64,000 nucleotides of DNA, taken from assembly GCF_014529535.1 (NCBI RefSeq), contig NW_023503584.1, forward strand, positions 5,010,499 through 5,074,498, written 5' to 3'. Below are positions 34,801 to 45,700 of the stretch, piece after piece. Made by a program: the position numbers and the translations under genes. The number at the start of each line of letters is the position of its first letter. The first letter of the stretch is position 1. Source of the stretch: Bradysia coprophila. Lineage: Eukaryota; Arthropoda; Insecta; Diptera; Sciaridae. The notes beneath the pieces were generated by a model. That model was not told where the DNA came from. It was given only the letters and a program-made list of their open reading frames with translations, and ran no database searches.

Positions 34801-35445
34801 AATGGATTATGTTGTCTACCTGTAACGGATAAAAAAATTGATCAAAAGAACATAATTTTAGCAAATGGTAGTCCAATTGAAATACAAATTGTGCCACCTA
34901 CAATCGAATCGTTTTGAAATCACAGATATTGGCAATAATAAACATCAAAATATTAACACATTGACATTGATGCAAAACATTTGGTTAAAATTTTACGATA
35001 AACGCCGTTAGTCACTCACTCTTCAGTAATTACAGTGACTAATAACTAACAGTGCCATGCTGTTAAATCTGTTAAATTTGTGTTTATATTTTGAAATTTG
35101 TACATTGCTTACGGGTCTAGTGCATGCATTGCATATTCATTTAAGAAGTCTTTCAGTACAAAACAAAGAATATTCACAGACGATATTTTGAGAACTTATT
35201 TGAGAACTATTTGCAAAAATTAAACGGGTGAATTGCTTCCCAAATATAAGAGACACTGTAACAAGAAGAAAAAGAAACAATTTCGATTACTGCATGAGCA
35301 CTACACTTGTTTACACTACGAACTACTGTTAGATTTTCGTTCAAATATTTATTGTTGTTAACAGATCCGTGTAGTGATCTTATAAACAAATTATGCGAAA
35401 TGGAAAGGGACAGAGATTTTTATTTAGAAACATAAATGAAAGGCA
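34801..35445. other. Upstream region of Start1
   Basis: Should contain the promoter and 5'UTR of the minus-strand Start1 gene. I see no further coding exon here. A minus-strand frame at 35207-35389 has no support. Confidence 0.4.
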
Positions 35446-35715
35446 TCATTTTACATGAGAATTATAAGTTAAAAATTTCGTCCAGCTTTTCTTTCTTAGG
35501 TTGTGTTCCAAGAATGCTACATGCATTCCCTTGTTGAATGGCCAAAGAGATTCTATCATATAAAACTTTTTGGCACGCACATCACCCGATTCTTGAATTA
35601 GTTTTTTACCAATTGCATCAATGAAAGACTTTGTTTCGACGCACCAAGGACAGAGATTCCTGTTAGGCCGTTTGATGAGTTCGTTACTTTTATAAAATGA
35701 TTCCCGTTGTTCTCT
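35446..35715 (-). CDS. Possible partial gene or orphan exon, no ATG
   Basis: A 90-codon open stretch on the minus strand with protein-like composition: NELIKRPNRNLCPWCVETK, then SFIDAIGKKLIQESGDVR, then FYMIESLWPFNKGMHVAFLE and a Lys-rich end. There is no in-frame ATG before the middle (the one in YMIES), and a stop codon precedes the stretch. It could be a last exon whose acceptor lies near 35710, or a gene fragment. I do not recognise the family. The C-P-W-C pair resembles a metal or redox motif, but this may be accidental. Confidence 0.3.
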   Translation of the reverse strand, partial: REQRESFYKSNELIKRPNRNLCPWCVETKSFIDAIGKKLIQESGDVRAKKFYMIESLWPFNKGMHVAFLEHNLRKKSWTKFLTYNSHVK

Positions 35716-37741
35716 TCATAGAACTCAAAAACTGAACTCTTTTACGTGCTAGTGACGGCAAGGTGGTATGACCATCAGTACTTGACGTCAGTGTCAAAAT
35801 TACATTCCCGACCAGCAATACAGCCTCAAAAGTAACGGTTCACACCAAAATTGTTCTACATCGAACACTAACTGAAAACTAAACTCTTTGCCGGTTCTGC
35901 TTACCACTTTCATTCATTAAACAAAATTTCTAATATTACAACACAAATCAATCGCTGAGAGGATCACCACAAAATCTATAACCGCAGTAATTTTATCATA
36001 TGTTTTACGATATATAAGAGAGCACCAGCCAGCGCTGCGCTCGTCATTGTGTTATTCTTGTCGTTGTCGATAACAGCTGACTAGCCGTTTTTTTACAAGA
36101 TTGACCGACTATAATATGGACGGAATTAGTTTACGGAATTCGCTTCCTTTAAATTATTTTAGCGTTAAATGTACTTTAGCCCCTGAATAATGCCAACAAA
36201 TACTATTGTTGTGCAAGAAGAAATGTAGAACGAGGGGTTCATATTCTCACAACAAGTACATATAAGGTGTTCGATTGTACACAAAGACATCTATGTCGTC
36301 GGATCGGTTATAACAAAAACGTTGACTGAATCAACAATATTTTGCTATCAATTCAATGTTTAGATTAGTAGTAATGCAGTACAACTGTACAACTGACTTG
36401 GACGTATGAACGAACTTAACCTGTTATCGACACGGATTACGAAAACATGCGAATGATTTCTGGCTGATAGCCTTACGTGTGCAAAATCTAATACTTTAGA
36501 AGATTGTATAAACACCAGAAAATACCTTAAGAAGCAGAAATAAAAGTTTCTTTGAACATACGTTTGTAGTTTCTGAAGGGCAAATAAATAGAAAAGAGTC
36601 GACAGAGTCATCGGAAACATTGTGTCAACTGGTTGTTCCCGAATCTTTTTATGTCTTAAGGCTCAACACTATTTGATTGCATGAAACCAAAATTCAACAG
36701 TATATACTCTAAAAAGCATTTTAGTGAAACTAACGTCATAAGCAATGAAACACAAACAATTATTCGATTTGAATTGAGTGCGAAATATCAATTGAAATGA
36801 TGATAAGACGAATAAATGAGACTTGTACAATGGATGTGTGTGTGTTATCAAAGGAGCAGTAAAAGAAAAGAAAAAACAACAACAACAAAGATTAGTGCAT
36901 AAAAATGCGAAAAGGTAACAACCATCAAAATGACAAGAACAAAGTACAAAGCATAACAAATCTATTTACCAATGTTTCGTTTCATATGACTCATCACTCA
37001 GACGTACTCCGCTTTAATTTCTGATTCAGTGATCGTCGAATCGTTTGTTTTCTTCTTTTCGGTTCGATTAATTGAAATGATCAAATGGCATGTACAATCA
37101 ATTTAAAGAGCAACAAAATGCAATTTCGAATTTCATTCATATGGAAGATGGGTTAGGAGGGCTTTGTTTCAAACAAATAAAACTCTTGAAAATAAACTCA
37201 AACAACCAAAGGCTAACAAAATCAAAACGTAGAACACAAATTTGATAATATTCCACAATGTTTTCCAAAACATGTTAGTTCTGCCTATCTTTCTTGTCGT
37301 AACACAACTAGATTGTCGTCATAAAATTTGGATACATCAAACAAAGGCAAGGGAAGATGTGTGTTTAATCAGCGATTGACTTGGAAAAACTTTATCGCAT
37401 TAGTAATTTTGGAACAAACCTACGTCGTATATATTTGTCTGTTTTGTTTTTGTACTACATTGTTTTTCACAAAAGCCACTTTAATTCGGATACTTTTCGC
37501 TTGGTTTATGATTTTTTAAATTCCAACTTATTTATAGAAGAAAAATTTACAATAATCAGACGATCGTAATTAAAATCAAAACAAACTTGAGGTTTGTCTG
37601 TTAACACTTTAGAAAATATTGACAAAAGAACTGTCACGTAACACAATAATGTGTGCTCGACAGAGACATCTTCTGCAGAACACAGTAAGTAAATCCTAAA
37701 TATGGCGGTATATTTGAAATTCGACAAAGTTATCGAAAAAA

Positions 37742-37976
37742 CCAAGGTTCTGAAAGAACAGGTTAAGATACTTTCGAGTTGATCACGAAGACGGTGTGAT
37801 CAAAATTTTCCTGTAGCGCCAACTGGGTTTGAAAAATGTTATATGACGATCTCAACTTAACAAAAAACAATTTTGTTTTCAAGTTGACTTTTCAAACAAT
37901 ATACATGTCTGAATTGTCAAGATTTGTGTTTCATCCGCCTTCGTAAGTGCCTTTACCTGTTCTTTCAGAACCTTGG
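37742..37976. mobile_element. Small TIR (MITE-like) element, 235 bp
   Basis: Ends CCAAGGTTCTGAAAGAACAG and CTGTTCTTTCAGAACCTTGG are perfect inverted repeats, continuing imperfectly inside (GGTTAAGATACTTTCGA and GAAGTGCCTTTACC-type). Flanked by A-runs on both sides. No coding content; superfamily not assigned. Confidence 0.75.
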
Positions 37977-40759
37977 AAAAAAACCACGTTTATTTTCTCT
38001 GTCACCAATGGCACAGCATTGCTTCTAGCATGAACACTGAATTGACAAGTGTCAAATTTTGAGGCTTTAGAGATAAGAGCTACATCTTAGGATTGTGTGT
38101 GATTCATACAATGAAACAAGTCATCTATCTTTACGAAACAAACGCAGTGCCTACAGTTATTGTATCAGGTTCCGAATATTTTCTATGTTCATGCTAGTAG
38201 CAGTGCTGTACCACTGGCATTATCCACTGAATTATCTAGAAGCCTTAGATTTTGCCAAATAAAATTGACTCAATTAATTTGGGATTTTCACATTCAACAC
38301 ATGACACTACTTTCTATGTTTCAATATTTGAATATCGGACATAAATATGTTCAACTTTTTCACACAAAAAACAATTGTAGCCACATTCTATGAAAAAAAC
38401 AGAGGTATGACATTACCTCCACATTACCTTGGTTGAAATGTACGTTAACTTTCTTCGAGACTTTCTTTCTGATACGCACCATACGCACCCTTTGTTGCAA
38501 ATCGTCAATGTCAGTGTTCATTATAACAACGAATATAAAACAAAATGGGCAGGACTACTGTCTAGTTTTATTGTGGTTATTGACCTCGGTTTCGCCTCAA
38601 TTCACACTAAAACTCTATTTGAAGATGAAAAGACGAGATTTTTCATTTTTATTCCGAGTCATGTAATGGATCTGACATACTGAGGGTGTCAAAAGGAGTG
38701 CTTGAAACATGAAAAGTATGGTTTTCGACGCATGTAGCATGTATAAACAACTATTTCTTTCATCATATTTTTCAAATTTATATTTTCCAAGCGTTTTCAA
38801 CTTTACAGATTGCCAATATACGCAAAACCTTTGCCCTTGTATGGCTGAACAAAAAACGCTAGGGAAATGACGAAATATTGGTAGATCGCATAAAGGCAGT
38901 ATTGGGTATTGGCCGATCAAAATCAAAAAGGTACAAATTCGCCAATAATTTACTACGCATAGAGAATAAAGATTCTTTCACGTATCAATCGGAAATCGAA
39001 TTAATCATCAAAATGAAATAAAACTTCAGACCGATTACGCCCTCGGGTGAATGGATGGATGGATCTTCATACAACCCGTCTTTAATAAAGGATTGGTAAA
39101 TTATTAATTTTGATTTAGTTTTTTTCTGTTGATGATTTATCGAGACATGTGCTGGATTAGAGTGTAATTAATCACTGCAAAACCATTATTTTATTGAGTA
39201 TATTGGTATTCGATTGGCTAATATTTTCAAAAGTTCCAATTTGTTAAAAACTTAAATCGGATGGTAGATTTTAAGCAATTTCGCGAGTTGTAGCCCCAAC
39301 GAAGTGAGTTTCCAACCGTCCACTAAAGATCCGCTACATCTCATCAGGCCATGGTAACTGTGGTAAAGGGGCGACAAACGTTGAAAGCAAAAAGCTTGTC
39401 TCATTTAGCGAATCACTTCATCGCCGAATATGCTAACACATGCTGGTCTAAATCTTCAACATTTTTGAATAATAAGTTGATTTTTTTTAGAAATTTACCA
39501 GATTCCAGACAGATTTAATTTAAACACCGTTATGCATATTATCGAAAAAATAATTTTTTTTGTGTAGATTGGAAACATATGTTACTGAACGGTACAGGCT
39601 ATTATCGATATATTTTAATGGAAATTAAAATCAAATTACGAAATTCTGTTTCTAATAAAACTTATTGGAAACGTTCTGCTCTTTTTTACTACGTCTCACA
39701 TAATTGACCATCGTGGCTATTCTTTAAATACTTCCTTTTGTGGCCATAATTTCGTCTTCGAACCATGTCACGTTCCACGCTCATCATCATAATATTTTAT
39801 GAAAAATCATGTAATCCGAACTTTCATTTTAATATTTTAAATCTTAATGCAGGTGATTAGAATATAAACGATACGCAGACGAGCAAAAAAATATTGTCTG
39901 AAAGTCTATAAAAGAATAAGCAGTGGCGTGAATCCTTTGAGTTGTAGGGAGAAGCTAACGATAAGAATTCAGGTCTTTATTTTGCACCGCACTGGCAGCC
40001 CAGCAATATTCTAAGACCACATAAGCACATTATATTAACATTGTAAAAATCCACATATAAAATGTGTAACACCCATAATAATGATAATCATTTCAGATAT
40101 CGCATTATCTTTGCGAATGATGAGATGGAGATGATTCGCCTCATTCAATTTTACAACATTTTTAAATATTACAGGAGAATGCGTTTTATATACTAAAACG
40201 TTTTAAATGCGAAAATGCAAACGAAATTAGTCTGGATCTGTTTAGTTATAATTTCGTGTAATTTTCTACCAATTTTATGATGATGAGTGATCACACCGTA
40301 TAAACATAATATGGGAGAGAATTAGTCCTTGTTTCTTGGTTTCGATTAATTTTCATCGTCGTAATGGGAAGCGAATGTGTGGCTTATTTGAACTATTTTT
40401 GTCAGTGTGGCTTATGCCACATTATGAAGCATTGCATTATGCACATTTTATGATTGAACTGACTAGACGTGGCGTAATTGGTTTGCTTATTTGTATAATT
40501 TGTATAATAAGAATTGATATTGTTTTTAGCAAAGAATTGGCGCCAAATTCTAATTATGATATTATTGCTGAAGAACAGCGTTCTTTATAAAACTTTTATA
40601 AAAATATAACTCGGGAAGCTAAGCTGTGAACATGATATCACTTTTACTGAGAAATTGTTTTTTCTTTTCTGGTTGGCTCTTTGACACGAAATGTTTTGCA
40701 ACTGTGAATACAGACACAGACCCAACTCAAAGATTTAGGAATCACTTATAAAGTTTGAA

Positions 40760-41090
40760 TATTTAGCTGAAATTAGACCCTGTTTATAGTCTACGTTAGA
40801 GCGTTTCATATTGTCTTTTAGCTGGTATCGTTTTACAAAAATTCTTTTTGATAACCACCACAAATGAGTTAGCTTTCAATATAAAATTTGATTGTGGCAG
40901 TTTCAACAGTTGCTGACTTTTCTCAGAGGTGGTCAGACTGCCATAAACAAATCTATTTCTTCATTCATTTGTGGTGGTTACTTAAATTTTTCAAAAATGA
41001 TTTTTGTTAAAAGATATCATCGAAAATACTTATCGTCTTAATGGTGGCTTCTCAAAAAATCATCCATTCCTCATAAACTCGTAGAAATTC
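40760..41090. repeat. Dispersed inverted repeat, third copy
   Basis: Shares TTTAGCTGAAATTAGA, AACCACCACAAATG...CTTTCAAT, CATTTGTGGTGGTTA and AAGATATCATC with the copies at 19480-20150. Internal inverted arms are built around ACCACCACAAATG. Non-coding. Confidence 0.65.
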
Positions 41091-41334
41091 ATAAATAAAT
41101 TTCTGAAAATTGACATATTTCCACCAAAATCACCAAAATATTTAAAGCCATAGCTTTGGAAAATATGAGAGTGAATGATGATTGAGAGAAAAGAATGACT
41201 AAAGAGTTATCCAAAACTGGTGGGTGGCAAGAACTTCTAGTATTAAGACCGCTAATTCATAATAAGATAAATGAAATCTTCTTTTGCAACGATGTTCAAA
41301 TATGGCCTCGACTTATACTTTAACACTCAACATC

Positions 41335-41603
41335 TGGTTCCGAAACCGTTCGGTAATGTTTGAATGAAAGTGTTATACTTTGTGAACTAACTGATAGAAG
41401 AGCCATCTAGCACTGAGTTTGTAAATCGGCAGGTGAACTTTGAACATATAAGCGCGAATGACTATTATGTATAGTGTTATGTATATAGGTTACAACGGAG
41501 GTTCAATTAGTTTTAAGATTCATTCTGTTATAGCATCCAGTAGATGTAAGATAGAAACGAATAAATATTGTAACTATAGTCGAAGGAGTTGCATTTTATT
41601 TCA
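41335..41603 (+). repeat. 5' LTR of Bel/Pao element
   Basis: 269 bp, begins TGGTTCCGAAACC and ends GCATTTTATTTCA (TG...CA). Contains a likely promoter region with TATAAGCG near 41449 and AATAAA near 41563 as a polyadenylation signal. Same as 49354-49622. Confidence 0.95.
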
Positions 41604-41859
41604 TGGTCCTTCGTTCGCCATCAAAAAGTAATTAGCGAGACGAAGTGATATACAGTCCACAAATCAATTATAACAAGTTCAAGTGCGACAGTTTCAATCG
41701 GTGCGACAAACTGTTCTAAAAGTACGGGTGCCTGAGAATTGGCCGGTTAAATTTGAAAATTCCGAGGAGTGGAAATAGTTTGGTTCATGGAAATTAAAAT
41801 CGTCAAATCCACTAATTCAAAGAAAAAACCGAAAATCGTTGGACAATAGCCGTCGAAGA

Positions 41860-42415
41860 AAAGTTGTTGTGCGCAGAGTGGTACAAGGTCACTGAGTTGG
41901 TGGGAATTTCCAGTTGAAATTCGTTCGACGAAGATATTACGGCAAAGCAAGATCAGCGAGTTGGTGGGAATTTCCAGTTGAAATTCGTCGAAGAAAAGTT
42001 GCTGTGCGCAGAGTGGTACAAGGTCACCGAGTTGGTGGGAATTTCCAGTTGAAATTCGTCGAAGAAAAGTTGCTGTGCGCAGAGTGGTACAAGGTCACTG
42101 AGTTGGTGGGAATTTCCAGTTGAAATTCGTTCGACGAAGATATTACGGCAAAGCAAGATCAGCGAGTTGGTGGGAATTTCCAGTTGAAATTCGTCGAAGA
42201 AAAGTTGCTGTGCGCAGAGTGGTACAAGGTCACCGAGTTGGTGGGAATTTCCAGTTGAAATTCGTCGAAGAAAAGTTGCTGTGCGCAGAGTGGTACAAGG
42301 TCACCGAGTTGGTGGGAATTTCCAGTTGAAATTCGTCGAAGAAAAGTTGCTGTGCGCAGAGTGGTACAAGGTCACTGAGTTGGTGGGAATTTCCAGTTGA
42401 AATTCGTTCGACACA
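41860..42415 (+). repeat. Minisatellite in retrotransposon leader
   Basis: Tandem units of 71 bp (GTTGCTGTGCGCAGAGTGG... GGGAATTTCCAGTTGAAATT...), interspersed with a 64-bp variant carrying CGACGAAGATATTACGGCAA. The order 64+71+71 makes a 206-bp higher-order repeat seen about twice before ending. Open frames at 41914-42123 and 42120-42329 and on the minus strand are repeat translations. Confidence 0.9.
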
Positions 42416-42779
42416 GGGTCATCACACATATACCGTTCCGAAGCAGTCTCGAAGTAAGCCAATCGATTGGAACAGTGAAAGGGGTCATCAAACGTTGAGC
42501 GGTAAGACGAATTATTCAGTGTATTGTGCGTTACATTTTACTCTATCCATCCACTGTGAGTGTAATTGAATCGGTAGTGAGGTTTATGTAGGAGCTAGAG
42601 TGCTCTGCTTGAAAGTTTTGGCGCCAAGCGTAACGGTTGGTGTACACAAAGAGTAATCGCTTACCAAGACTGTTAGTTTATTACTTACCGCTACACCAGT
42701 GGACCTGAGGATTAATTAAAACAATTTTCGAAAGTTTCACGCATTTATTCATCGAATATAAAGTTTTACGCACGACAAA

Positions 42780-45700
42780 ATGGAAAAGCGAGTAGCCCAC
42801 CAGCGTGGGAATGTTGATAAATTTATCGCTTACTGTGAGTCTGTGGTGAATATGCCTCAACCGAATATCACCAAGGGTTATTTAGAGGCGAAGACAAAAA
42901 TTATCAGCGAATTTTGGGCCAAGTTGGACAAGGAGAATGACGAAATATTAAGGGAAATTGAGGAAGAAGAGATGGTGTCGAAGTATTTCACACAGAGAGA
43001 GTTCGAGAAAGCATTTACGGCGTACGACAAGGTGACCGTCAAGATTCAATCTAAATTGGAAAAATTTGAAGGTCCTGGTCCTCAATTGGGTCCTATAACA
43101 TTCCCTGAAAATGTAACTGTAAGATCCAGCGAAGGAGATACGAAATTGAAACTGAAACCAATAGACGTCCCGAAATTCTTTGGAGATTACAAGAAGTGGA
43201 TTTCATTCAGAAACATGTTTGATTCGATGGTCCACAAGAATGAGAAGTTCAGCGGTCTCGAGAAAATGCACTATTTGAAGACGTGTCTAGGAGGAGAAGC
43301 TGAAGATATTTTATCGCAATTCGACATCACGGAGGAGGCATATCCAGAAGCCTACAAGGTGATAACGAGCCGTTACCATAATGAGGTGATATTGGTGGAT
43401 ACACACATAATGGATTTGTTATCGCAACCGAAGCTGATGTCAGAGTCAAGTGATGCTATTAAAGGATTATTGGATGGTACGGAGAGAAATTTGAGAGCTC
43501 TCGAATGGTTGAAAATCGATGTATCAACGTGGGATCCCATTTTACTGCTACTATTGGTTCAAAAATTAGATAGAGCTACGAGGCGATTATGGGAGCAGAC
43601 GTTAAAGCCGAAAGTTAGACCTTCTATGAAGGAATTTCTCGAATTTTTAGATACGAGATTTCACGCGCTGGGTTGCCAGCAGGTTTTTAATTTTTCGATC
43701 GAATCAACGGATAACTATCAGCCGAGGTATAAAAAATTCAAAAAGAGCTCAGGAAACGAGCACAGTTTCAATCCCGAAGAGCCGTTCCCGCCAAGAGTTC
43801 ATCAAAATTTCCATAACTCTTCTCAACCTAAACAGAGAAATTGTCCTTTCAATTGTGGCGAAGCCCACCAAGCATCAGATTGTGAGAATTTCCAGAAATC
43901 AAATTTAGACCAGCGATGGAGCTGGGTCAACGGAAATAAGTTGTGCAAAAACTGTTTGAAAGGTCACCTTGGAAAATGTTCGTTAAGGCCAGGTTGTCAG
44001 AAATGCGGAAAGTATCACCACACTTTACTGCATGTGGAGTCATCAAAGAATCCTACAGTCGCCGCTTCAACGGGTAATAGCCACGCTGGGCGGCAAGGAA
44101 ATAATACTGAGATTAGGAATCATCACACTAATGTGCAACAAGAGCTTAATCAATTGCAACAGCGAAACGAAATCGAGAGTGTGGATCGTGTTGTGTGGGA
44201 CGAACCGATTATGTTGGCAACGGCAATAGTGCTGATACGATCATTACGAGATAATCTCTTTTATCCGTTCCGGGCACTTCTAGATCAAGCTAGTACAGCA
44301 TCTTACGTTTGCGAAAATGTGGTACAGTTTCTAGGGCTACAGAAACAACCAGTTATTGCGTCGACTAGTGGTCTGGGAGGTGTTACCACAGGCAACATAA
44401 AGTCTATCGTTGAATTCGAGCTAGGATCGAAGCGCAACCACTCGTTCAGCATGTTAACTCAAGCGCCAGTAACCAAAAAGATCACAAGTCCATTACCGTC
44501 AACGATCTTGCGGAAAGCTGAATGGGACCACATCAAGGATTTGCAATTAGCAGACCCCGAATTCAATGTACCTGCGAAAATAGACTTACTATTAGGTGCA
44601 CCGGTTTATGGATATTTGCTATTACCAGGACTGATTAAATCGTCACCCATGTATCCGGTTGCCCAGAACACTGAATTCGGCTGGATATTATCAGGAGCCA
44701 CGAGACCTCAAGATCCAGTGCAGCACAAGATCACCAATTTCCATCTGAAACTAGAATTAGAAGATCAACTAAAGAAATTTTTTGATCAAGAAGAGGTGTC
44801 AAAGGAACGGATTTTAACGCAAGAGGAAGTTCAATGTGAGAAAATTTTCGAGGAGACCGTACAAAGGCGAGATGATGGCAGGTTCGTTGTGGCTTTGCCG
44901 TTTAAAGGAAATCCGAAGTCGCTAGGTGCGTCAAAGGGGCAAGCATTTTCGCGTTTAATGAAATTGGAATCGAGATTCAAGGCCAACCAGGAATTACAAG
45001 AAGAGTACGTTAAAATTCTCAAAGAATACGAAGAATTAGAACACACATCGGTTATAGGCGAGTTAGATAAATCGACAGAGTCGACAAGTTATTACCTTCC
45101 ACATCATGCAGTGTTTAAACCAGAATCGACGACAACGAAAACTAGAGTGGTGTTCGATGCTTCGGCAAGGACGACAAGTGGATTGTCTCTCAACGATTTA
45201 CTGATGACGGGGCCCACACTTCAACAAGATCTGATGTCAATATTGCTAAGATGGCGAACACATCGTATATCAATTATGGCTGACATCGCAAAGATGTACC
45301 GGCAAGTAGTGGTGAGAAAGGAGGATCGGAAATACCAAAGATTTCTGTTCAGAGAGAAGATAAGGGATCCGATTTTGGAATATGAACACAACATGGTCAC
45401 GTTTGGCATAACCGCGGCAACGTACTTAGCAGTGAAGGCATTACAGTACCTGGCGAAAATCGAAAAAGATAATTACAAAGAAGCGGCCGAAGTCGTTATA
45501 AGAGATTTTTACATGGATGACTGCATGTCAGGAGCCGATACAGTTCAGCAAGCAATTCGGTTGTGCAAAGATTTGAAAGAGTTATTGGCCAAAGCTCAGT
45601 TTCCATTACGGAAGTTTGTATCTAATTCCGCTGAAGTACTGGAGAGTCTGCCAGAAGCAGACAGAGAATTGAAATTGCCGTTGGAAATAAACCTCGACAG

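Larger units (their letters stand above)
35716..41329. other. Long intergenic stretch
   Basis: 5.6 kb without a recognised gene. It contains a 235-bp TIR element (37742-37976) and a dispersed inverted repeat (40760-41090). Open frames such as 36360-36620, 36669-36959 and 38615-38926 (minus) and 38429-38683 (plus) show no domains, signal peptides or splice continuity. Confidence 0.45.

Noticed and set aside
41914-42329. Two identical 69-aa frames
   Set aside because: Translations of the 206-bp minisatellite period in the retrotransposon leader.
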